DNA of 64,000 nucleotides from Archivesica marissinica (lineage: Eukaryota > Mollusca > Bivalvia > Venerida > Vesicomyidae), in assembly GCA_014843695.1 (NCBI GenBank), contig CM026390.1:2563213-2627212 (forward strand). The letters run 5' to 3'. This document shows, piece by piece, positions 41,241-51,437 of the stretch. The position numbers and the translations under genes are program-made. The notes beneath the pieces were generated by a model that worked only from the letters and a program-made list of their open reading frames with translations, did not search any database and had not been told where the DNA came from. Positions within the stretch are counted from its first letter, which is position 1. Every line of letters begins with the position of its first letter.

Positions 41241-42418
41241 CATTGTTTCTAACACATACACTGTGACATTGTTACTAACACATACACTGTGACATTGTTT
41301 CTAACACATACACATACATATACACTGTGACATTGTTGCTAACACATACACTGTGACATTGTTGCTAACACATACACTGTGACATTGTTGCTAACACATA
41401 CACTGTGACATTGTTTCTAACACATACACTGTGACATTGTTTCTAACACATACACTGTGACATTGTTTCTAACACATACACTGTGACATTGTTGCTAACA
41501 CATACACTGTGACATTGTTTCTAACACATACACTGTGACATTGTTTCTAACACATACACTGTGACATTGTTGCTAACACATACACTGTGACATTGTTTCT
41601 AACACATACACTGTGACATTGTTGCTAACACATACACTGTGACATTGTTTCTAACACATACACTGTGACATTGTTTCTAACACATACACTGTGACATTGA
41701 TTCTAACACATACACTGTGACATTGTTGCTAACACATACACTGTGACATTGTTGCTAACACATACACTCTGACATTGTTACTAACACATACATTGTGATA
41801 TTGTTACTAACACATACACTGTGACATTGTTACTAACACATACACTGTGACATTGTTGCTAACACATACACTGTGACATTGTTACTAACACATACACTGT
41901 GACATTGTTGCTAACACATACACTGTGACATTGTTACTAACACATACACTGTGACATTGTTGCTAACACATACACTGTGACATTGTTGCTAACATATACA
42001 CATACATATACACTGTGACATTGTTACCAACACATACACTGTGACATTGTTACTAACACATACACTGTGACATTGTTACTAACACATACACTGTGACATT
42101 GTTTCTAACACATACACATACATATACACTGTGACATTGTTGCTAACACATACACTGTGACATTGTTGCTAACACATACACTGTGACATTGTTGCTAACA
42201 CATACACTGTGACATTGTTGCTAACACATACACTGTGACATTGTTGCTAACACATACACTGTGACATTGTTGCTAACACATACACTGTGACATTGTTACT
42301 AACACAAACACTGTGACATTGTTGCTAACACATACACAAACACTGTGACATTGTTGCTAACACATACACTGTGACATTGTTGCTAACACATACACTGTGA
42401 CATTGTTGCTAACACATA
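41241..42418. repeat. 26-bp tandem repeat array (array 3)
   Basis: About 45 copies of a 26-bp unit (reference 41401-41426; key words CACTGTGACATTGTT and CTAACACATA). One position is three-way variable, giving TTGTTTCTA, TTGTTGCTA or TTGTTACTA. TTGCTA dominates in the right part and the T and A forms are clustered elsewhere. A longer form with ACATACACATACATATACAC occurs near 41309, 42000 and 42115. The array lies between two SINE copies of opposite orientation. Confidence 0.95.
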
Positions 42419-42473
42419 ATGTGTTGATTGACTTAATTATTCAAATGAGTTCTCTCGTAAAATAAAGTCAATA

Positions 42474-42516
42474 AATATTATTATTAATATTATTATTATT
42501 AGGATTATTATTATTT
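42474..42516. repeat. ATT-rich microsatellite
   Basis: An imperfect (ATT)n run, with one AGG interruption near 42502, follows closely after array 3. It is a simple sequence repeat. Confidence 0.85.
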
Positions 42517-42600
42517 GAGCCTATTTTTAAGAATTATTGCACAGCTTTAAAGATCTACATCAGTTCGTAGCCATATGCAGTTCGTGCTATCTCGTCTCAT

Positions 42601-42871
42601 ACATGTGTGTATTACGTTTATTTATCGTCGCTACCGGTTGCCCATATGAGCAACGCCTCCTGAAGAGATTAGTCATTTTAGATTTTTGGAGGGTAGTGCA
42701 ATGATACAGACAGAGACCCATTCCAGAGTATCCTCTGGTTCTTTTACGTGCACGGTGTAAAGCACCGACACGAGACCTCGGTTTAACGTCCAACCTGAAA
42801 GACTGTTAAATTTACTAGGGTCAGACGGGGGATCGACCCTGCGATCCCTGGATTACCAGTTCAGCGTCTCA
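42601..42871 (-). mobile_element. tRNA-derived SINE, copy 2 (antisense, 5'-truncated)
   Basis: The reverse complement matches copy 1 at 40261. It has the same CTGGTAATCCAGGGATCGCA region, a B box GGGTCGATCCC (42829-42839 on this strand's complement), the GGTCTCGTGTCGGTGC segment, and the 3' part through GCGACGATAAATAAACGTA. It also carries the GTGCACGTAAAAGAACC segment missing from copy 1. Similarity fades beyond about 42871 and no A box is seen, so the 5' end is truncated and the copy is probably inactive. With copy 1 it forms an inverted pair around array 3. Confidence 0.82.
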
Positions 42872-43009
42872 TACAACATTCCCGTTATACATTTATATGT
42901 CTATGCAATAATGCAGATTAAAACACTATGACGTCATATCTTTGTACTTGTCGTCCATTATTATTAATATTGGACTGCTTTCAGAGTATTATAATAAATC
43001 ATATGCGTA
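42872..43009. promoter_or_regulatory. Spacer with a consensus CRE-like octamer
   Basis: This short AT-rich spacer contains TGACGTCA at 42929-42936, the palindromic octamer bound by CREB/ATF proteins. No gene or other promoter element is visible beside it, so this is only a sequence match. Confidence 0.3.
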
Positions 43010-43180
43010 AATGTATGAATGATAGCGCTGTAGGTGCGCGTTCGCTTCAGGTGCGAACGGTCCGGAGTTCGAGCCCCGCTGGAGCCGTTACGATTGTGTC
43101 CTTAGGCAAGGCATTTAAATTGCCTCTCTCCTTCATGGCGATGGATTCCACCAGGAATGAGGTCTCGAGAGTGATTAATA
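43010..43180 (+). mobile_element. Probable third tRNA-derived SINE (Leu-like head)
   Basis: A B box GGAGTTCGAGCC lies at 43064-43075. An excellent hairpin at 43040-43058 has stem GTTCGC/GCGAAC and loop TTCAGGT, and so resembles an anticodon arm reading CAG (Leu). The A-box side (GATAGCGCTGTAGGTGCGCG) is looser. Downstream, GTGTCCTTAGGCAAGGCA resembles the conserved body word found in several animal tRNA-SINE families. A short open frame across it is incidental. No target-site duplication was identified. Confidence 0.55.
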
Positions 43181-43275
43181 TAAGTTGAAAGAACTTGTTT
43201 CGCAATCGAGCTAAAATAAATTTGTATAAACTAAATGTACGAAATTAATAATTTTAATTAGTAGGACCTTGTTAT

Positions 43276-43425
43276 ATTAGTGTGTGCTTTAAGTAAGATA
43301 CAAGCCTCAAACGGATCCAATATGTAAAATATTGGTACTATGGCGCTACGCGTCCCAAATAGTCAATTATTTTACATATTGGATCGTTGTCTGCATACTT
43401 AAAGCGACACTACATCAGTGAAAAC
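43276..43425. repeat. Imperfect inverted repeat (hairpin) with perfect 18-bp arms
   Basis: The arm GATCCAATATGTAAAATA at 43314-43331 is the exact reverse complement of 43368-43385, across a 36-bp loop. Outside this, TAGTGTGTGCTTTAAGTA (from 43278) matches the complement of TACTTAAAGCGACACTA (to 43412), so the imperfect arms extend to about 55 bp each. This is the form of a small palindromic MITE or foldback element. Confidence 0.6.
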
Positions 43426-43903
43426 GCAACTTTCTACAGAATGTATTTTTCTATTATATGGTATAATTTTTTCAAATATTTGCCTCAAATACTGAGTATT
43501 TCAACTAATAAACAAACACCGTATACGCGGTTTGTTTACATAACAAAATAATTAAATAGGGTCGACATCCATGCGTAATACAAGATGCGTGTATCCTGAA
43601 TAACACGATACATGGTACAGATTTACCGTTATATCTCACATGTGTGCCTATTTATTTGTAGACTATTCTAAGCTAAATTATCTCTAAACGACATTATCTC
43701 GCGTTTAGTATTGACTCCGATGACAAAACAAACGTCAATTCAGGAGCGTGGATGACCGTTATATGAAATCATACTTTCAATCCACAAACACTGTTTATTG
43801 ATTCAATGTTAGTGATCGAATGTATTCGGAGGAGTTTGTAGTATAGCAATGCATTTATAAAAAATGCATTTTATTTGCTATTTGCGATGTAATTTCGCTT
43901 TAA
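43399..43903. mobile_element. Candidate MITE with 18-bp terminal inverted repeats
   Basis: TTAAAGCGACACTACATC at 43399-43416 and GATGTAATTTCGCTTTAA at 43886-43903 are inverted copies with 15 of 18 positions matching. They bound 505 bp that has no coding capacity. Both ends carry TTAA, the target favoured by piggyBac-type transposons. The expected CC at the transposon tip is absent, so the family is uncertain. The left end overlaps the right arm of the 43276-43425 hairpin, so the two may be nested or alternative readings of one element. Confidence 0.4.
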
Positions 43904-44190
43904 TAACATTAATATTCAACACTCATGTTTGTTAATAAGCTGATAGATAAGCGCATCAGAGAGTGGAACACAACCATTTGTCGACTTGATTTAAAATATA
44001 TTTATTCGTTCATAATGTACAGTATATATATATATGTATAGTGTATGCAAAACGAAAATGGATTCATTCGAAAGCTGATATATTATTGAGATTATCTCCG
44101 ATTGTCGACATGAACGTACTAAGGATAGAGGACGGAATGAACTTAAAACTGAATGTACTTTCAAGTATGAGTTTGTGGTTGAATGCTACT
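43904..44190. other. AT-rich spacer with a short TA run
   Basis: No gene is recognised. A TATATATATATATGTATA run lies at 44022-44040. Small open frames reaching into the start of the next array are not supported by any protein feature. Confidence 0.6.
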
Positions 44191-45319
44191 GTAAGCTTAC
44201 CCTGCCCCCTAGACACAGGGTGGCTGTCAGTAAGCTTACACTGCCCCATAGACACAGGGCGGCCGTCAGTAAGCTTTACCTGTCCCCATAGACACAGGAC
44301 GGCTTTCAGTAAGCTTATCCTGTCCCCATAGATACAGCACGGCTTTCAGTAAGCTTATCCTGTCCCCATAGATACAGCACGGCTTTCAGTAAGCTTATCC
44401 TGTCCCCATAGATACAGCACGGCTTTCAGTAGGCTTATCCTATCCCCATATACACAGGACGGCCGTCAGTGAGCTTATCATGTCCACATAGACACAGGAC
44501 GGCTTTCAATAAGCTTATCCTGTCCCCATAGACACAGGGCGGCTTTCAATAAGCTTATCCTGTCCACATAGACACAGGGCGGCTTTCAATAAGCTTATCC
44601 TGTCCACATAGAAACAGCACGGCTTTCAGTAAGCTTATCCTGTCCCCATAGATACAGCACGGCTTTCAGTAAGCTTATCCTGTCCCCATAGACACAGCAC
44701 GGCTTTCAGTAAGCTTATCCTGTCCCCATAGATACAGCACGGCGTTCAGTAAGCTTATCCTGTCCACATAGATACAGCACGGCTTTCAGTAAGCTTATCC
44801 TGTCCCCATAGACACAGGACGGCTTTCAGTAAGCTTATCCTGTCCACATAGATACAGCACGGCTTTCAGTAAGCTTATCCTGTCCACATAGACACAGCAC
44901 TGCTTTCAGTAAGCTTATCCTGTCCCCATAGATACAGCACGGCGTTCAGTAAGCTTATCCTGTCCACATAGATACAGCACGGCGTTCAGTAAGCTTATCC
45001 TGTCCACATAGACACAGGACGGCTTTCAGTAAGCTTATCCTGTCCACATAGATACAGGACGGCTTTCAGTAAGCTTATCCTGTCCCCATAGATACAGGGC
45101 GGCTTTCAGTAAGCTTATCCTGTCCACATAGATACAGGGCGGCTTTCAGTAAGCTTATCCTGTCCACATAGATACAGCACGGCTTTCAGTAAGCTTATCC
45201 TGTCCACATAGACACAGCACGGCGTTCAGTAAGCTTATCCTGTCCACATAGACACATGACGGCCGTCAGTAAGCTTATCCTGTCCACATAGACACAGGAC
45301 GGCCGTCAGTAAGCTTATC

Positions 45320-46140
45320 CTGTCCCCATAGACACATCACGGCGTTCAGTAAGCTTATCCTGTCCCCATAGACACATCACGGCTTTCAGTAAGCTTATCC
45401 TGTCCCCATAGACACATCACGGCGTTCAGTAAGCTTATCCTGTCCCCATAGACACATCACGGCGTTCAGTAAGCTTATCCTGTCCCCATAGACACATCAC
45501 GGCGTTCAGTAAGCTTATCTTGTCCACATAGACACAGGACGGCATTCAGTAAGCTTATCCTGTCCATATAGACACAGGACGGCTTTCAGTAAGCTTATCC
45601 TGTCCACATAGACACAGGACGGCTTTCAGTAAGCTTATCCTGTCCCCATAGACACAGGACGGCCGTCAGTAAGCTTATCCTGTCCCCATAGACACAGCAC
45701 GGCTTTCAGTAAGCTTATCCTGTCCCCATAGATACAGCACGGCGTTCAGTAAGCTTATCCTGTCCACATACATACAGCACGGCGTTCAGTAAGCTTATCC
45801 TGTCCACATAGACACAGGACGGCCGTCAGTAAGCTTATCCTGTCCACATAGACACAGGACGGCCGTCAGTAAGCTTATCCTGTCCCCATAGACACATCAC
45901 GGCGTTCAGTAAGCTTATCCTGTCCCCATAGACACATCACGGCTTTCAGTAAGCTTATCCTGTCCCCATAGACACATCACGGCGTTCAGTAAGCTTATCC
46001 TGTCCCCATAGACACATCACGGCGTTCAGTAAGCTTATCCTGTCCCCATAGACACATCACGGCGTTCAGTAAGCTTATCTTGTCCACATAGACACAGGAC
46101 GGCATTCAGTAAGCTTATCCTGTCCATATAGACACAGGAC
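45320..46140. repeat. 560-bp (14-unit) duplication inside array 4
   Basis: The rare TGTCCATATAGACAC unit lies at 45561 and 46121, 560 bp apart, and is preceded each time by the same series of CACATCAC units and a TTATCTTGTCC unit. The pair recurs at 47801 and 48361, again 560 bp apart. Confidence 0.88.
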
Positions 46141-49100
46141 GGCTTTCAGTAAGCTTATCCTGTCCACATAGACACAGGACGGCTTTCAGTAAGCTTATCC
46201 TGTCCACATAGACACAGGACGGCTTTCAGTAAGCTTATCCTGTCCCCATAGACACAGGACGGCCGTCAGTAAGCTTATCCTGTCCCCATAGACACAGGAC
46301 GGCTTTCAGTAAGCTTATCCTGTCCACATAGATACAGGGCGGCTTTCATTAAGCTTATCCTGTCCACATAGATACAGGACGGCTTTCAGTAAGCTTATCC
46401 TGTCCCCATAGATACAGCACGGCGTTCAGTAAGCTTATCCTGTCCACATAGATACAGCACGGCGTTCAGTAAGCTTATCCTGTCCACATAGATACAGCAC
46501 GGCGTTCAGTAAGCTTATCCTGTCCACATAGACACAGGACGGCTTTCAGTAAGCTTATCCTGTCCACATAGACACAGCACGGCGTTCAGTAAGCTTATCC
46601 TGTCCACATAGACACAGGACGGCTTTCAGTAAGCTTATCCTGTCCACATAGATACAGGGCGGCTTTCATTAAGCTTATCCTGTCCACATAGATACAGGAC
46701 GGCTTTCAGTAAGCTTATCCTGTCCCCATAGATACAGGGCGGCTTTCAGTAAGCTTATCCTGTCCACATAGATACAGGGCGGCTTTCAGTAAGCTTATCC
46801 TGTCCACATAGATACAGCACGGCTTTCAGTAAGCTTATCCTGTCCCCATAGATACAACACTGCGTTCAGTAAGCTTATCCTGTCCCCATTGATACAGCAC
46901 GGCTTTCAGTAAGCTTATCCTGTCCCCATATATACAGCACGGCTTTCAGTAAGCTTATCCTGTCCCCATAGATACAGCACGGCATTCAGTAAGCTTATCC
47001 TGTCCCCATAGATACAGCACGGCGTTCAGTAAGCTTATCCTGTCCCCATAGATACAGCACGGCGTTCAGTAAGCTTATCCTGTCCACATAGACACAGGAC
47101 GGCGTTCAGTAAGCTTATCCTGTCCACATAGACACAGGACTGCCGTCAGTAAGCTTATCCTGTCCACATAGACACAGGACGGCCGTCAGTAAGCTTATCC
47201 TGTCCCCATAGACACATCACGGCGTTCAGTAAGCTTATCCTGTCCCCATAGACACATCACGGCTTTCCGTAAGCTTATCCTGTCCCCATAGACACATCAC
47301 GGCGTTCAGAAAGCTTATCCTGTCCCCATAGACACATCACGGCGTTCAGTAAGCTTATCCTGTCCACATAGACACAGGACGGCGTTCAGTAAGCTTATCC
47401 TGTCCCCATAGACACATCACGGCGTTCAATAAGCTTATCCTGTCCACATAGACACAGGACGGCTTTCAGTAAGCTTATCCTGTCCACATAGACACATGAC
47501 GGCTTGCAGTAAGCTTATCCTGTCCCCATAGACACAGGACGGCCGTCAGTAAGCTTATCCTGTCCCCATAGACACATCACGGCGTTCAGTAAGCTTATCC
47601 TGTCCCCATAGACACATCACGGCTTTCAGTAAGCTTATCCTGTCCCCATAGACACATCACGGCGTTCAGTAAGCTTATCCTGTCCCCATAGACACATCAC
47701 GGCGTTCAGTAAGCTTATCCTGTCCCCATAGACACATCACGGCGTTCAGTAAGCTTATCTTGTCCACATAGACACAGGACGGCATTCAGTAAGCTTATCC
47801 TGTCCATATAGACACAGGACGGCTTTCAGTAAGCTTATCCTGTCCACATAGACACAGGACGGCTTTCAGTAAGCTTATCCTGTCCCCATAGACACAGGAC
47901 GGCCGTCAGTAATCTTATCCTGTCCCCATAGACACAGCACGGCTTTCAGTAAGCTTATCCTGTCCCCATAGATACAGCACGGCGTTCAGTAAGCTTATCC
48001 TGTCCACATACATACAGCACGGCGTTCAGTAAGCTTATCCTGTCCACATAGACACAGGACGGCCGTCAGTAAGCTTATCCTGTCCACATAGACACAGGAC
48101 GGCCGTCAATAAGCTTATCCTGTCCCCATAGACACATCACGGCGTTCAGTAAGCTTATCCTGTCCCCATAGACACATCACGGCTTTCAGTAAGCTTATCC
48201 TGTCCCCATAGACACATCACGGCGTTCAGTAAGCTTATCCTGTCCCCATAGACACATCACGGCGTTCAGTAAGCTTATCCTGTCCCCATAGACACATCAC
48301 GGCGTTCAGTAAGCTTATCTTGTCCACATAGACACAGGACGGCATTCAGTAAGCTTATCCTGTCCATATAGACACAGGACGGCTTTCAGTAAGCTTATCC
48401 TGTCCACATAGACACAGGACGGCTTTCAGTAAGCTTATCCTGTCCACATAGACACAGGACGGCTTTCAGTAAGCTTATCCTGTCCCCATAGACACAGGAC
48501 GGCCGTCAGTAAGCTTATCCTGTCCCCATAGACACAGCACGGCTTTCAGTAAGCTTATCCTGTCCCCATAGATACAGCACGGCGTTCAGTAAGCTTATCC
48601 TGTCCACATAGATACAGCACGGCGTTCAGTAAGCTTATCCTGTCCACATAGATACAGCACGGCGTTCAGTAAGCTTATCCTGTCCACATAGACACAGGAC
48701 GGCTTTCAGTAAGCTTATCCTGTCCACATAGACACAGCACGGCGTTCAGTAAGCTTATCCTGTCCACATAGACACAGGACGGCTTTCAGTAAGCTTATCC
48801 TGTCCACATAGATACAGGGCGGCTTTCATTAAGCTTATCCTGTCCACATAGATACAGGACGGCTTTCAGTAAGCTTATCCTGTCCCCATAGATACAGGGC
48901 GGCTTTCAGTAAGCTTATCCTGTCCACATAGATACAGGGCGGCTTTCAGTAAGCTTATCCTGTCCACATAGATACAGCACGGCTTTCAGTAAGCTTATCC
49001 TGTCCCCATAGATACAACACTGCGTTCAGTAAGCTTATCCTGTCCCCATTGATACAGCACGGCTTTCAGTAAGCTTATCCTGTCCCCATATATACAGCAC

Positions 49101-49700
49101 GGCTTTCAGTAAGCTTATCCTGTCCCCATAGATACAGCACGGCATTCAGTAAGCTTATCCTGTCCCCATAGATACAGCACGGCGTTCAGTAAGCTTATCC
49201 TGTCCCCATAGATACAGCACGGCGTTCAGTAAGCTTATCCTGTCCACATAGACACAGGACGGCGTTCAGTAAGCTTATCCTGTCCACATAGACACAGGAC
49301 TGCCGTCAGTAAGCTTATCCTGTCCACATAGACACAGGACGGCCGTCAGTAAGCTTATCCTGTCCCCATAGACACATCACGGCGTTCAGTAAGCTTATCC
49401 TGTCCCCATAGACACATCACGGCTTTCCGTAAGCTTATCCTGTCCCCATAGACACATCACGGCGTTCAGAAAGCTTATCCTGTCCCCATAGACACATCAC
49501 GGCGTTCAGTAAGCTTATCCTGTCCACATAGACACAGGACGGCGTTCAGTAAGCTTATCCTGTCCCCATAGACACATCACGGCGTTCAATAAGCTTATCC
49601 TGTCCACATAGACACAGGACGGCTTTCAGTAAGCTTATCCTGTCCACATAGACACATGACGGCTTGCAGTAAGCTTATCCTGTCCCCATAGACACAGGAC
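45560..49700. repeat. Block duplication of about 2.2 kb in array 4
   Basis: Rare variants recur at 2240 bp (56 units): TGTCCATATAG at 45561/47801 and 46121/48361. Further right they recur at 2160 bp (54 units): CACTGCGTTCAG near 46859/49019, CCCATTGATAC near 46885/49045, and GGCTTGCAGT at 47501/49661. Offsets are whole multiples of 40, as expected for unequal exchange in register. Confidence 0.88.
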
Positions 49701-50870
49701 GGCCGTCAGTAAGCTTATCCTGTCCCCATAGAAACAGCACGGCTTTCAGTAAGCTGATCCTGTCCCCATAGATACAGCACGGCGTTCAGTAAGCTTATCC
49801 TGTCCCCATAGATACAGCACGGCTTTCAGTAAGCTTATCCTGTCCCCATAGATACAGCACGGCGTTCAGTAAGCTTATCCTGTCCCCATAGATACAGCAC
49901 GGCGTTCAGTAAGCTTATCCTGTCCACATAGATACAGCACGGCGTTCAGTAAGCTTATCCTGTCCACATAGATACAGCACGGCGTTCAGTAAGCTTATCC
50001 TGTCCACATAGACACAGGACGGCTTTCAGTAAGCTTATCCTGTCCACATAGACACAGCACGGCTTTCAGTAAGCTTATCCTGTCCACATAGACACAGCAC
50101 GGCTTTCAGTAAGCTTATCCTGTCCACATAGATACAGGGCGGCTTTCAGTAAGCTTATCCTGTCCCCATAGATACATCACGGCGTTCACTAAGCTTATCC
50201 TGTCCCCATAGATACAGCACGGCTTTCAGTAAGCTTATCCTGTCCCCATATATACAGCACGGCTTTCAGTAAGCTTATCCTGTCCCCATAGATACAGCAC
50301 GGCATTCAGTAAGCTTATCCTGTCCCCATAGATACAGCACGGCGTTCAGTAAGCTTATCCTGTCCACATAGACACAGGACGGCCGTCAGTAAGCTTATCC
50401 TGTCCACATAGACACAGGACGGCCGTCAGTAAGCTTATCCTGTGCCCATAGACACATCACGGCGTTCAGTAAGCTTATCCTGTCCCCATAGACACATCAC
50501 GGCTTTCAGTAAGCTTATCCTGTCCCCATAGACACATCACGGCGTTCAGTAAGCTTATCCTGTCCCCATAGACACATCACGGCGTTCAGTAAGCTTATCC
50601 TGTCCACATAGACACAGGACGGCTTTCAGTAAGCTTATCCTGTCCACATAGACACAGGACGGCTTTCAGTAAGCTTATCCTGTCCCCATAGACACAGGAC
50701 GGCCGTCAGTAAGTTTATCCTGTCCTCATAGACACAGGACGGCTTTCAGTAAGCTTATCCTGTCCCATAGACACAGGACGGCCGTCAGTAAGCTTTACCT
50801 GCCCCCCTGGATAGAGGGCGGCTGTCAGTAAGCTGATCCTGTCCCCTAGACACAGGTCGGCTGTCAGTAA

Positions 50871-51437
50871 CTTTCTGTTTGAGGTGGCCCCGATTAGAAT
50901 TGAAACCTGAAATGTTGAGGATCGCGAATGCCCATTATATGATAAGGTCGATATGCAATGCTCGAGTGGCTAATACGTCAACTCACTTACCCCTCCTCCC
51001 TCACCGCTGTATGTTCGAAACAGATCGGTGGTTCTACATGGGTGCTGGATAGTCGGCACGGCGTAATGCCATGCGCTGTCGATGCGACTTCAAACCTAAG
51101 CACACACTATTAGTGTTGGTATTAATATAACAGACAGGTGACTCTGTAGCATAGTACTTGTTTCTATTTCATTAAGTTTCAGCAACGATGTCGTTTAGTG
51201 CCATAAAACGTTGCCTGTAACACCAGGTATATATATATTATACATGTTTCCCCCACTATATAATGTACCCTGGAACCTACCATACGTGTTGGACGGACAC
51301 GTATAGAATGCCAGTGGTGCTCTTGAGAGCTTTATTTAGAAGACTATAAAACGCCGCATGCGATATCAACTTCACCATGCGATAACACATTCACATTGAA
51401 TTGTATTGTCAATCTGGACGCTTCATACATGTTGCTG
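50871..51437. other. Spacer between arrays 4 and 5
   Basis: This is non-repetitive DNA with a short TATATATATTA run near 51230. Apart from the SINE-like segment at 50960-51130, annotated separately, I recognise nothing in it. No open frame of note is present. Confidence 0.6.
50960..51130 (+). mobile_element. Possible decayed tRNA-derived SINE
   Basis: GAGTGGCTAA near 50964 resembles an A box, and TGTTCGAAAC near 51012 resembles a B box, about 40 bp apart. The following GTGGTTCTACATGGGTGC and CGATGCGACTTCAAACC could be SINE body. There is no second copy in the window to confirm a family, so the call is weak. Confidence 0.35.

Larger units (their letters stand above)
44191..50870. repeat. 40-bp HindIII satellite array (array 4)
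   Basis: About 167 head-to-tail copies of a 40-bp unit (reference 44351-44390; key words AAGCTTATCCTGTCC, CATAGA and TTCAGT). Almost every unit starts with the HindIII site AAGCTT. Variation is concentrated at a few positions: CCCCATA/CCACATA, GACACA/GATACA, CAGGAC/CAGCAC/CATCAC/CAGGGC, and GGCTTTC/GGCGTTC/GGCCGTC. From 44271 to about 50765 I see no insertion or deletion. The outermost units diverge and have CTGCCCCC and GGCTGTC forms. Stop codons occur in the unit and nothing is coding. Confidence 0.97.

Noticed and set aside
42928..43188. Plus-strand 86-codon open frame
   Set aside because: It overlaps a tRNA-like head with a B box and shows no protein features.
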